Assembly (NCBI GenBank): GCA_944376785.1
Contig: CALWDV010000041.1
Location: forward strand, 1-9,954
Length of the DNA: 9,954 nucleotides
From: an uncultured Clostridia bacterium
GTDB lineage: Bacteria; Bacillota; Clostridia; Christensenellales; UBA1242
Direction: 5' to 3'
In this document: positions 1-6,765 of the stretch, one piece after another
Layout: each line of letters begins with the position of its first letter
Position numbering within the stretch: position 1 is the stretch's first letter
Program-made: the position numbers and the translations under genes
The notes under the pieces: model-generated
Told to the model about the DNA's origin: nothing
The model's database searches: none
Seen by the model: the letters and a program-made list of their open reading frames with translations, nothing else

Positions 1-1
1 G

Positions 2-571
2 TTCAAAGGCAGTAACAAAGTCACCAGTTCCACCTTGAACAGCGGTTGTTGTGTTGTTAAATTCAATGTCATATCTTAATGTTATGTTTTCTCCATCAAT
101 TAATCCATTTTGTTCTAATGCATATTCTAATGTCATTGCAGGAACACCACCTTTTCTTCCAGCAATAATTTCGCTTCCTGCTAAATCACTCCATTCAAAG
201 TTTTCCATATGGGTTCTGCCAACTAAAAACGAACCATCTCTTTTTGTTAATTGTCCAAACACTTTTGGTAAATCTTTTTTGCCTTGTGCTGCAACATAAA
301 TTGCTGCTTCGGGTCCCATTAAACCAATATCTGCAGAACCAGAAATTAGGGCAGTCATTGAAACATTTGCTCCACCACCATTAGTTAATTCAATTTTAAT
401 ATTTTCTTCTTCAAAAAATCCTTCGTTAATTGCAACATACATTGGAGCATAAAACACACTGTGTGTTACTTCGTTAACTCTAATAACATTAGAATTTTTG
501 TTGCCACATCCGGTTAAAACAATTGTTAATCCAATGCAAAAAGCAACAAGTAAATAGGTAAATTTTTTCAT
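2..571 (-). CDS. ABC transporter substrate-binding lipoprotein, NMT1/THI5/SsuA type (3' end cut by window)
   Basis: The visible 190 residues are the N-terminal part of a periplasmic-type solute receptor that would be anchored to the outer face of the membrane and deliver a small molecule to an ABC permease. Residues 1-22 form a lipoprotein signal: a KK start, a hydrophobic run, then the lipobox LTGC at 19-22 with Cys22 as the lipidation site. The mature part has the hallmarks of the NMT1/THI5/SsuA fold: an HSVFYAPMYVAINEGFF stretch at 37-53, a glycine run GGGA at 65-68, and SGSADIGLMG near 77-86. The start ATG (571-569) has a strong GGAGG site (rc of 576-580) 4-5 nt upstream. The family binds sulfonates, nitrate, hydroxymethylpyrimidine precursors and related small molecules; I cannot tell which here. 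No permease or ATPase gene is visible; they may lie beyond position 1. The gene is divergent from the valS operon. Confidence 0.88.
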   Translation of the reverse strand, partial: MKKFTYLLVAFCIGLTIVLTGCGNKNSNVIRVNEVTHSVFYAPMYVAINEGFFEEENIKIELTNGGGANVSMTALISGSADIGLMGPEAAIYVAAQGKKDLPKVFGQLTKRDGSFLVGRTHMENFEWSDLAGSEIIAGRKGGVPAMTLEYALEQNGLIDGENITLRYDIEFNNTTTAVQGGTGDFVTAFE

Positions 572-622
572 ATAACCTCCAAATTAAATTTTTCACCTAA
601 ATTATTTTATTCTTAAACAAAA

Positions 623-652
623 ATTATGGTTAAATAAAAAAATGTAAATCAA
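623..652 (-). promoter_or_regulatory. Probable sigma-A promoter of the lipoprotein gene
   Basis: On the minus strand there is a TTGATT -35 (rc of 647-652) and a CATAAT -10 (rc of 623-628), separated by 18 nt, about 50 nt upstream of the lipoprotein start. The surrounding gap is extremely AT-rich, so chance matches are likely. I saw no conserved riboswitch core (for example a TPP element) in the leader. Confidence 0.4.
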
Positions 653-720
653 AATAGAAAAATTAAATTTATTTTATATTTTATAAATAATAAAACTTAT
701 ATTTATAATTATAATTTAAC

Positions 721-749
721 TTGAATTTATGGGTTTTATTTGATATACT
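721..749 (+). promoter_or_regulatory. Extended -10 sigma-A promoter of the small membrane protein/valS operon
   Basis: TTGAAT at 721-726 and TATACT at 744-749 are separated by exactly 17 nt, with an additional TG at 741-742 that makes an extended -10 element. Transcription should begin near 756, which leaves a leader of only about 27 nt before the first start codon. That is too short for a T-box antiterminator, which many Bacillota use to control valS. Confidence 0.7.
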
Positions 750-782
750 TATACGTAAAGAAAAACAAAACAAGGGGATAAT

Positions 783-1052
783 ATGGAAATATTATTAAAT
801 GCTTTTTCACAATTTATGTCATCATATTTTTCAAGTATGGTTGATATGTTAAAATCAGTTGACGTAATAATTGCAGTTTGCTTTGCTGTGCTTGGATGTG
901 CAACAGCAGTTTTAGCAAGAAGAATAACAAGAATAATTAGAAAACGTAATGATATTGATGATAATGACACTGCATTAATTGCAATTAAAGCAACTGGTCT
1001 CGTCTTTATGCTGGTCGCTTTCTTAATTTTAGTTTTACAAACATTAGCATAA
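783..1052 (+). CDS. Small two-helix membrane protein of unknown function, first gene of valS operon
   Basis: This is an 89-residue protein I do not recognise. It has an amphipathic N-terminus (1-25), a first membrane helix at about 27-45 and a strongly basic loop RRITRIIRKR (46-55). An acidic stretch DIDDND follows (57-62), then a second membrane helix at about 69-88 and almost no C-terminal tail. The basic loop predicts a hairpin with the loop in the cytoplasm and both ends outside (positive-inside rule). The start at 783 is supported by AAGGGG (772-777) 5 nt upstream and by the strong promoter at 721-749. The gene ends 27 nt before valS with no terminator between, so the two are probably co-transcribed. 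An overlapping minus-strand frame lacks these supports. Function is unknown; the coding call itself is fairly sure. Confidence 0.78.
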   Translation: MEILLNAFSQFMSSYFSSMVDMLKSVDVIIAVCFAVLGCATAVLARRITRIIRKRNDIDDNDTALIAIKATGLVFMLVAFLILVLQTLA

Positions 1053-1079
1053 AACAGCATAAAAGGATTATTAGAAATT

Positions 1080-3701
1080 ATGGAAAAATCATTTGAACCT
1101 TCAAAATATGAATCAAAAATTTATAGTAATTGGCTTGAAAAAAACTATTTCAAAGCCGATGAAAACTCAAACAAAAAACCTTTCACAATAGTTATGCCAC
1201 CACCAAACATAACAAGTAAATTGCACATTGGTCATGCTTATGGCATTTCTATTATGGATAGTATAATTAGATATAAAAGAATGCAAGGTTTTGAAGCCTT
1301 GCTTTTGCCTGGTACAGACCATGCAGCACTTGCAACAGAAGTTAAAGTTGTTGAACGTCTTGCTAGTCAGGGAATTAAAAAAGAAGATATTGGACGTGAA
1401 GCTTTTCAACTTGAAATGCAAAAATGGTATGATGAGTTTGGTGGATTAATTTTATCACAATTTAAAAAAGTTGGAATTTCTTGCGATTGGAATCGTCTTG
1501 CTTTCACACTAGATGAAGAAAGAAGCAAAAGTGTTAGACAATCGTTTTATGATTTATATCATAAGGGATTAATTTATCAGGGCAGTAGAATAACAAATTG
1601 GTGTTCAACTTGTAAAACAGCACTAAGCGATATAGAAGTTGATTATCAAAATGATAAGGGACATATTTGGCACATAAAATATCCAATTGAAAATTCCGAT
1701 AAATTTATTGTTGTTGCAACAACCAGACCAGAAACAATGTTTGGTGATGTTGCTGTTGCTGTTAACCCAAAAGATAAAAGATATAAAAAATTAATTGGAA
1801 CAAATGTTATTTTACCAGTGGTTAATAAACCAATTCCAATCATTGCCGATAGTTATGTTGATATTGATTTTGGAACAGGTATGGTTAAAATAACACCTGC
1901 ACACGACCCAAACGACTATGAAATTGGAAAACGCCATAATTTGCCACTAATTAACGTTATGAACCTAGATGGCACAATGAACGAAAATGCTGGTAAATAT
2001 GCAGGAATGCAAAGTTTAGAATGTCGTGAAAAATTGGTTGACGAATTAAAATCATTGGGTTTAATGGAAAAAATTGAAAATTATTCTCATAATGTTGGAC
2101 ATTGTCAACGTTGCCACAACACACTTGAACCAATAGTAACAAAACAATGGTATGTTAAAATGGATAGTTTAGCAAAACGTGCCATTGAAAAAGTTAAAGA
2201 TGGAACAATAAAATTCCACCCTAAACGTTTTGAAAAAATATATTTCCATTGGATGGAAAACATTAAAGATTGGTGCATTTCAAGGCAATTATGGTCAGGG
2301 CATAGAATACCTGTGTTCACATGCGATAAATGTGGCGAACAAATTGTTGAACTTAACGACCCAACAGTTTGCCCAAAATGTGGTTGCAAAAATTTAACAC
2401 AAGACCCAGATTCTTTGGATACTTGGTTTAGTTCTGCTTTGTGGCCATTTAGCACTCTTGGTTGGCCAAACCAAACCAAATCAATGGAAAAATTTTATCC
2501 AACTGATTTAATGGTTACTGCATATGACATAATTTTCTTCTGGGTTGCTAGAATGATTTTTAGTGGCTTAGAATACACAAACAAAGAACCATTCAAAGAT
2601 GTTTTACTTCATGGTTTAATTCGTGATGAATTAGGCAGAAAAATGAGTAAAAGTTTAGGTAATGGAATTGACCCTATTGACATAATTGAAAAATATGGTG
2701 CAGATTCACTTCGTTTTGCATTGTTAACAGGCACTGGTGTTGGTATGGATTCCAGATTTAGTTATGATAAAGCAGAAAATGCAAGTAATTTTATTAATAA
2801 ACTTTGGAATGCAAGTAGATATGTTATTGAAAACATTAACAAATCAAATTTCGAAATTAAACCATTAACCGAACTAAAATTAAGTTTGGCAGACAAATGG
2901 ATTTTAACCGAATTAAATTCAACCATTAACACAATAACAAAACTATACGATAAGTATGATGTTGGAATGGTTTGTAATGCAATTTATGACTTTATTTGGA
3001 ACAAATATTGTGATTGGTATATTGAAGCAACAAAAATTAACTTGTATGAAGATGGGGAAAATAAAAACACAGCATTAAATGTTTTAGTTTATGTTTTAGA
3101 TGCTATTTTAAAAATGCTTCATCCAATTATGCCATTTGTTACTGAAACTATTTATTTAGAGCTTCCAAACCATAATGAAAGCATTATGATTTCTGCATTT
3201 CCAAAATTTGTTAAAGAATTAAATTTTGCAACTGCACATAAAACAATGAATGAAGTTATGTTGGTTATTAAAAACATTAGAAATGTAAGAAAAGAAATGA
3301 ATGTTGCAGATAATGTTAAAACCAGTTTGTTTGTTGAAACATTAAATAGAGATGTTAAAAATAATTTAGAAGTTATTAAAAAATTAGCAAATGGAAAAGA
3401 CATAACCTTTGTTAAAGATGAAACTTTAGTTCCTGAAAATTGCACTGTTATTGTTAATGATTTATTAAAAGTTTACATACCAAACACCGATATGATTAAC
3501 CCTGAAAAAGAACTTGAAAGATTAAATAATGAACTAGCAAAAACACAAGCTGAAATTGACAGGGCAGAAAAAATGCTTAATAATGCAGGGTTTGTTGCTC
3601 GTGCTCCTAAACAACTTGTTGAAAACGAAAAAGCAAAACTAGTTAAATACAACGAAATTAAAAATAACTTGCAATTAGCAATTAAAAAATTTGAAAAATA
3701 G
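1080..3701 (+). CDS. valS: Valine--tRNA ligase (ValRS)
   Basis: This cytoplasmic class I aminoacyl-tRNA synthetase charges tRNA-Val with valine using ATP and hydrolyses mischarged Thr-tRNA-Val. At 873 residues it is full length (the Bacillus enzyme is about 880). The Rossmann catalytic core carries PPPNIT and HIGH at 49-52. The CP1 editing domain has TTRPET at 214-219. Two zinc-ribbon-like cysteine pairs follow (C342/C345; C415/C418 with C431/C434). The second signature loop KMSKS is at 521-525, and the anticodon-binding helical domain contains the CDWYIE motif. The C-terminus is the usual ValRS coiled coil (from about residue 800, rich in E, K and L). The start has AAAAGGA (1061-1067) about 12 nt upstream, a rather long spacing. 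Oddities are HAALATEV after the first motif, and LWSGH at 404-408 where most bacterial ValRS that I know have LWWGH. Nothing suggests loss of function. Confidence 0.97.
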   Translation: MEKSFEPSKYESKIYSNWLEKNYFKADENSNKKPFTIVMPPPNITSKLHIGHAYGISIMDSIIRYKRMQGFEALLLPGTDHAALATEVKVVERLASQGIKKEDIGREAFQLEMQKWYDEFGGLILSQFKKVGISCDWNRLAFTLDEERSKSVRQSFYDLYHKGLIYQGSRITNWCSTCKTALSDIEVDYQNDKGHIWHIKYPIENSDKFIVVATTRPETMFGDVAVAVNPKDKRYKKLIGTNVILPVVNKPIPIIADSYVDIDFGTGMVKITPAHDPNDYEIGKRHNLPLINVMNLDGTMNENAGKYAGMQSLECREKLVDELKSLGLMEKIENYSHNVGHCQRCHNTLEPIVTKQWYVKMDSLAKRAIEKVKDGTIKFHPKRFEKIYFHWMENIKDWCISRQLWSGHRIPVFTCDKCGEQIVELNDPTVCPKCGCKNLTQDPDSLDTWFSSALWPFSTLGWPNQTKSMEKFYPTDLMVTAYDIIFFWVARMIFSGLEYTNKEPFKDVLLHGLIRDELGRKMSKSLGNGIDPIDIIEKYGADSLRFALLTGTGVGMDSRFSYDKAENASNFINKLWNASRYVIENINKSNFEIKPLTELKLSLADKWILTELNSTINTITKLYDKYDVGMVCNAIYDFIWNKYCDWYIEATKINLYEDGENKNTALNVLVYVLDAILKMLHPIMPFVTETIYLELPNHNESIMISAFPKFVKELNFATAHKTMNEVMLVIKNIRNVRKEMNVADNVKTSLFVETLNRDVKNNLEVIKKLANGKDITFVKDETLVPENCTVIVNDLLKVYIPNTDMINPEKELERLNNELAKTQAEIDRAEKMLNNAGFVARAPKQLVENEKAKLVKYNEIKNNLQLAIKKFEK

Positions 3702-3725
3702 TGCTATGCAAAACATAATTTAAGT

Positions 3726-3759
3726 AATAAAAAAAGGTCAATTTTGACCTTTTTTTATT
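3726..3759. terminator. Bidirectional intrinsic terminator between valS and the TSCPD gene
   Basis: GGTCA (3736-3740) pairs with TGACC (3745-3749) around an ATTT loop. Flanking A and T tracts (3726-3735 with 3750-3759) extend the stem to about 15 bp. The T-rich tail continues on the plus strand and the A-tract gives a U-tract on the minus strand, so it can stop valS transcription and also the convergent TSCPD transcript, whose stop codon (3755-3757) lies inside the stem. Confidence 0.85.
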
Positions 3760-4006
3760 TTTTATTTTGTTCTAAATATTTTTTTAATGCTTGTGCTAGT
3801 TGGTCTGGACAAGATGTTGTTGGACGGCACTTAATTCCTTCTAACTTTTCAATAACTTGTTCAACAGGCATTCCTTCAACAAGTTTTCCAACGCCTGTTG
3901 TGTTGCCAGGGCAACCACCAACAAATTTAACATTTGTTAGTTTACCATCAACAACATCAAACATAATTTGTTTGCTACAAACACCAGTGGGATTAAAAGT
4001 AAACAT
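3755..4006 (-). CDS. TSCPD domain protein, TIGR03905-type four-cysteine family
   Basis: The 83-residue protein is almost entirely a TSCPD domain; the literal motif TSCPD occurs at residues 64-68. Cysteines at 10, 32, 60 and 66 (GVCS, GGCPGN, IKC, TSCPD) are well placed for binding a zinc ion or other metal. The domain is best known from the C-terminal end of B12-dependent ribonucleotide reductases and as stand-alone small proteins in clostridia, whose role is not established. I place the start at 4006: the SD AAGGAGAA (rc of 4011-4018) lies just upstream of that ATG, whereas a start at 4027 would lie inside the preceding gene and lacks a site. The SD begins in the DUF4364 stop codon, so translation of the two is probably coupled. 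No nrd gene is visible nearby. Family call secure, function open. Confidence 0.9.
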   Translation of the reverse strand: MFTFNPTGVCSKQIMFDVVDGKLTNVKFVGGCPGNTTGVGKLVEGMPVEQVIEKLEGIKCRPTTSCPDQLAQALKKYLEQNKK

Positions 4007-4010
4007 AATT

Positions 4011-4019
4011 TTCTCCTTA
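4011..4019 (-). promoter_or_regulatory. Ribosome binding site fused to the upstream stop codon (DUF4364/TSCPD junction)
   Basis: Read on the minus strand, the DUF4364 stop TAA (4019-4017) flows directly into TAAGGAGAA, the Shine-Dalgarno site for the TSCPD start at 4006. This decides the TSCPD start and suggests that ribosomes finishing the first gene re-initiate on the second. Confidence 0.75.
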
Positions 4020-4565
4020 ATTATCAATTATTGTGTCATATAAATATTCAAAAATATTTGCTGCGTTTTCTTTCCATTTTTTACAAGCCATAATTGCAGA
4101 ATGTCGGTTTGGAGCTTTTAATTTAATTTCAAGTAGGGGACTTGTTAAAACAGGTTCTTTTATTTTTAAAGTAACAGTGTGTGAGCCATCAGGGTTTTTA
4201 ACATAATCTGAAACATATTCTTGGCTTCGCTTTAAATTTAATTTGTTTTCTTTAATAAAATTTGAAATTTCTTCACGCAAACTTTGTGGAATTCTTAAAA
4301 AGAAATGGCTTAAACAATTTCTGCCGTCAACAGTTATTCCATATCTACATTCTTCACCATCATTTTCTGTTTTGTAAATAAATCCAACTTCTAAAAGTTG
4401 CCATAAAATTTCTTTACAATCCATATAATTAATCCAATTATTTCTGCTAGTGCAAATGTCAATTATGTTATTTTCAGTTAATGGAATTTCCATTTTATCA
4501 AGTAAAAATAATAATTTTAATTTATTAACTGTGCTATCTTGTGAATATTCTAAAACTTTATCCAT
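4017..4565 (-). CDS. DUF4364 family protein, probable winged-helix regulator
   Basis: This is a 182-residue cytoplasmic protein of the DUF4364 family, which is common in clostridia. The N-terminal 90 residues form a winged helix: helices around 12-25 and 31-40, a recognition-type helix around 46-61 (YMDCKEILWQLLEVGFI) and a beta wing near 62-80 (YKTENDGEECRYGIT). Residues 92-113 are a basic, helical linker. The C-terminal part (115-182) has beta strands around GSHTVTLKIKEP and a final helix, a possible ligand or partner domain. I chose the ATG at 4565 because AGGAT (rc of 4571-4575) sits 6 nt upstream; an upstream ATG at 4628 lies inside the promoter and has no ribosome site. It is the first gene of a two-gene unit with TSCPD. 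DNA binding is inferred from the fold, and no target is known. Confidence 0.87.
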   Translation of the reverse strand: MDKVLEYSQDSTVNKLKLLFLLDKMEIPLTENNIIDICTSRNNWINYMDCKEILWQLLEVGFIYKTENDGEECRYGITVDGRNCLSHFFLRIPQSLREEISNFIKENKLNLKRSQEYVSDYVKNPDGSHTVTLKIKEPVLTSPLLEIKLKAPNRHSAIMACKKWKENAANIFEYLYDTIIDN

Positions 4566-4599
4566 TATTAATCCTAACTTTATCTTTTTGTTTAAAAGC

Positions 4600-4628
4600 A
4601 TTATATCATAATATAAAATTTTAAACAA
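4600..4628 (-). promoter_or_regulatory. Extended -10 promoter of the DUF4364-TSCPD operon
   Basis: On the minus strand TATAAT (rc of 4600-4605) is preceded by TG (rc of 4607-4608), a perfect extended -10, with TTGTTT (rc of 4623-4628) 17 nt upstream. Transcription should start near 4594, about 29 nt before the chosen DUF4364 start. Confidence 0.65.
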
Positions 4629-4676
4629 TCAAACATTTTTTAGTTTTATATAAATTTTTTGTAATGTTTATTTTAA

Positions 4677-4705
4677 TTGATTAAATTTTTTAAATTTACT
4701 ATACT
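4677..4705 (+). promoter_or_regulatory. Sigma-A promoter of the 255-residue acidic protein gene
   Basis: TTGATT (4677-4682) and TATACT (4700-4705) are separated by 17 nt. Transcription should begin near 4712, about 38 nt before the ATG. With the minus-strand promoter at 4600-4628, this makes a compact divergent promoter region in which the two -35 elements are about 50 nt apart. Confidence 0.65.
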
Positions 4706-4749
4706 TTATTATATACCAATAATTGTTTTTTAATTTTTAAGAGGTTAAA

Positions 4750-5517
4750 ATGAAATATCCTGAATCTGAAAATATAAAAATAAAAAATTTTTTTGATGCT
4801 TGTAATGAAATGATACAGGGCAGATTTATTTTGTCTGATATTAAAATTTCAAAAATTTTAAAAGCAATAGCAAATTCAGAAGTGTTGTATAATTTGTTTG
4901 CAGAAGTTTTAAGTGATTTTAAATTTAAAGAGGAATTTGAAAAAGCAAAAACAACAAACAAAGTTAATGGTGGCTATTTTGCTGTTCCACAAGATGACGA
5001 AAAAGTTATTGCTTTGGTTTTTTGCATTTTGTTAGAAGTTGATAATCAAAAAATGAATTTGCAAAATTTTGTTAATGATTATTTTTATAGTCCAGAAGGT
5101 TATAACATTAGTTATAGCAATTTTTCATTAAGTGTTTTAGTTCCATTTAAAAATGCTGTTTTAAATGTTCTTGGTTGCAATGAAGACGGAACACCTGTTG
5201 AAGAGGAAGAAGAAGTTGAAGAAACCATTGAAGAGGAAGAAGCTGAACCAAATCACAGAGAGAAAATTTTGTTTGCTAATTTAAGAATGTCTTTAAATGA
5301 ATTGTTATCTGTAATTTTACGAAGCAAAATTAATGAAGAAGAAAAAGAAGAATTAAAAATAATTATTAATGCAATGTTTGAAGCCATTGAAATGGAAAGC
5401 TTAAAAATAATTAATGCATTAGTAATTCCTTTGGAACATATGATTGGTAAAAATAAACAAGTTAAGTTTTATTATAATGATTTTAAGGAGTGTTTGGTTC
5501 AATTTTATTTTAACTAA
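4750..5517 (+). CDS. Acidic two-part protein of unknown function
   Basis: I do not recognise this 255-residue protein. It has no signal peptide and no clear membrane helix, so it is probably cytoplasmic. It divides into three parts: a mostly helical N-terminal domain (about 1-145), a glutamate-rich linker at 150-166 (nearly all E with a few V, T and I), and a second helical domain (about 168-255) rich in L, I, E and K. The linker suggests two folded domains joined by a flexible, charged hinge. The start is supported by AGAGG (4740-4744) 5 nt upstream and by a good promoter at 4677-4705. It is a single-gene unit ending in a terminator at 5519-5549. It is divergent from DUF4364, so co-regulation is possible but not shown. 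Codon use resembles that of its neighbours, so there is no sign of recent transfer. Coding status is secure, function unknown. Confidence 0.85.
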   Translation: MKYPESENIKIKNFFDACNEMIQGRFILSDIKISKILKAIANSEVLYNLFAEVLSDFKFKEEFEKAKTTNKVNGGYFAVPQDDEKVIALVFCILLEVDNQKMNLQNFVNDYFYSPEGYNISYSNFSLSVLVPFKNAVLNVLGCNEDGTPVEEEEEVEETIEEEEAEPNHREKILFANLRMSLNELLSVILRSKINEEEKEELKIIINAMFEAIEMESLKIINALVIPLEHMIGKNKQVKFYYNDFKECLVQFYFN

Positions 5518-5518
5518 C

Positions 5519-5549
5519 AAAAAAGGACTGTTATTGCAGTCCTTTTTTT
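5519..5549. terminator. Bidirectional intrinsic terminator between the two orphan genes
   Basis: GGACTG (5525-5530) pairs with CAGTCC (5537-5542) around a 6-nt loop. A-tract 5519-5524 pairs with T-tract 5543-5548 to give a 12-bp stem with a T run on either strand's exit side. It serves the plus-strand gene ending at 5517 and the minus-strand gene ending at 5560. Confidence 0.88.
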
Positions 5550-5559
5550 CTTACTATTT

Positions 5560-6684
5560 TTATATTTGTTTTTCTCCATTTAAGTTGCAATTTGCATTAA
5601 CACTTTTATCTAAATCAAAAATTATGTTGTCACCAAATTGTTGTTCTGGATTTAAATAGGTTATAACAGATTGTGTTGCATCATCATAAGTTGCAAAACA
5701 ATTTGAAAAATGATGGCAATATCTTAAAAATAAATAAGAAAATTTATTTGTTATGTTAAATTGATTGTGGTTGTGTTGTTTAATAAATTCGTGTTGTTTT
5801 TCACGATTTTGTTCTTTAAAGTACTGAACAAGTTTTGAATGTGTTTTTATTCCACCAAGTTCATCAGGAATTGAGATTTTGTTTTTGTTGTATCCTGCTA
5901 TTTTATTTGCATGATATCTAACAGGCATAAAGTTAGGTGCAATAATTTTATAAATTCCATTTTGCTTTAAGTATGAATTAAATAATGTTAATGAAACAAG
6001 GGCATTAGGTGAAACGTTTGCGATAATATCTTCCATATTAACATCTTTATTCACTTTTCTAAAATAACGGTCTAATTTTTTTGCTAGTTCGTTGGTTTGT
6101 TTGTCTTTGTCGTTTTGCACAGCCATAACATAAGCTGTGTTATTGGCAATTCCAAAATAAATAGATGGAAGTTTAAATCTTTGAGCTCCATTATCAAATG
6201 CAATTTCAAATTTATATGGTGATTCTAAATTAGATGTGTTTTTATAAATGTTTCCTAAAATGTTTATTCCATTGTAACTGCCAAGTTTAAAAACACCTGT
6301 TGGAATTTCTTTTGAAATCATTTCTTTTTTTAGTTGCATATATAAAATAAAATTATTTAAATTGAAATTTGTTGCACTAGTAATTAAATCTAAAAAAAGT
6401 TTTTGAGAAAATGAAACATCATCAAGTTCAAAATATTCTTTATCCATTTTATAAAAGTTTTTTGCCACTTTTAAATAGTCATCTAATTGTTCAATAAATA
6501 TTTTATAGTTTGGCACATTAATAATTGGATATTTTAAATTTGTTGCATTATTTTTTCCTTCAATGCAAAAATAAAACCTAGTATAAAAGGTCCAAAATCC
6601 GTTTTCTTCATCTCCAATTTTAACAATGCCTTTACTTGCTTGTTTAATTATATCTTCAATTCCTTGCTTAATGTTTTCTTTCAT
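5560..6684 (-). CDS. Protein of unknown function with His/Cys-rich C-terminal third
   Basis: I do not recognise this 374-residue protein. There is no signal peptide or clear membrane segment, so it is probably cytoplasmic. The N-terminus (1-25) is helical and basic. The middle (about 130-200) looks like an alpha/beta core with an FKLPSIYFGIANNTAYVMAVQN stretch in two parts, and residues 226-262 contain SPNALVSLTLFNSYLKQ followed by PVRYHAN. The last third has clustered histidines (H298, H304, H306) and a CHH...C group (C323, H324, H325, C329) that could hold a metal or simply be structural. I chose the ATG at 6684 because GGTGA (rc of 6690-6694) lies about 6 nt upstream; the ATG at 6696, adding four residues, has no ribosome site. 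It follows ylbJ on the same strand after about 80 nt, but a separate promoter is plausible. Confidence 0.83.
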   Translation of the reverse strand: MKENIKQGIEDIIKQASKGIVKIGDEENGFWTFYTRFYFCIEGKNNATNLKYPIINVPNYKIFIEQLDDYLKVAKNFYKMDKEYFELDDVSFSQKLFLDLITSATNFNLNNFILYMQLKKEMISKEIPTGVFKLGSYNGINILGNIYKNTSNLESPYKFEIAFDNGAQRFKLPSIYFGIANNTAYVMAVQNDKDKQTNELAKKLDRYFRKVNKDVNMEDIIANVSPNALVSLTLFNSYLKQNGIYKIIAPNFMPVRYHANKIAGYNKNKISIPDELGGIKTHSKLVQYFKEQNREKQHEFIKQHNHNQFNITNKFSYLFLRYCHHFSNCFATYDDATQSVITYLNPEQQFGDNIIFDLDKSVNANCNLNGEKQI

Positions 6685-6714
6685 TTTTTTCACCATAACA
6701 TTATTATTACTAAT

Positions 6715-6743
6715 ATAATAACTAAATTATAGTAATAAATCAA
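6715..6743 (-). promoter_or_regulatory. Possible promoter of the 374-residue protein gene
   Basis: On the minus strand TTGATT (rc of 6738-6743) and TATTAT (rc of 6715-6720) are separated by 17 nt in the gap after ylbJ. The gap is very AT-rich and no clear terminator follows ylbJ, so read-through from ylbJ is an alternative. Confidence 0.45.
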
Positions 6744-6765
6744 TATGTGTTTAAACTAAAATTGC

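Noticed and set aside
51..299. Plus-strand open frame of 82 codons
   Set aside because: It is antisense to the substrate-binding lipoprotein, whose frame has a signal peptide, lipobox and family motifs.
572..782. T-box or other riboswitch ahead of valS
   Set aside because: The promoter at 721-749 leaves only about 27 nt of leader, and no T-box core or antiterminator-like hairpin is visible.
749..1060. Minus-strand open frame of 103 codons opposite the small membrane protein
   Set aside because: It overlaps the valS-operon promoter and lacks a ribosome site; the plus frame has promoter, ribosome site and operon context.
4007..4027. Earlier start for the TSCPD protein (seven extra residues)
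   Set aside because: It lies inside the DUF4364 coding end and has no ribosome site; the ATG at 4006 has a strong one.
4566..4628. Earlier start for the DUF4364 protein (21 extra residues)
   Set aside because: The extension covers the extended -10 promoter; the ATG at 4565 has AGGAT at good spacing and gives the expected family length.
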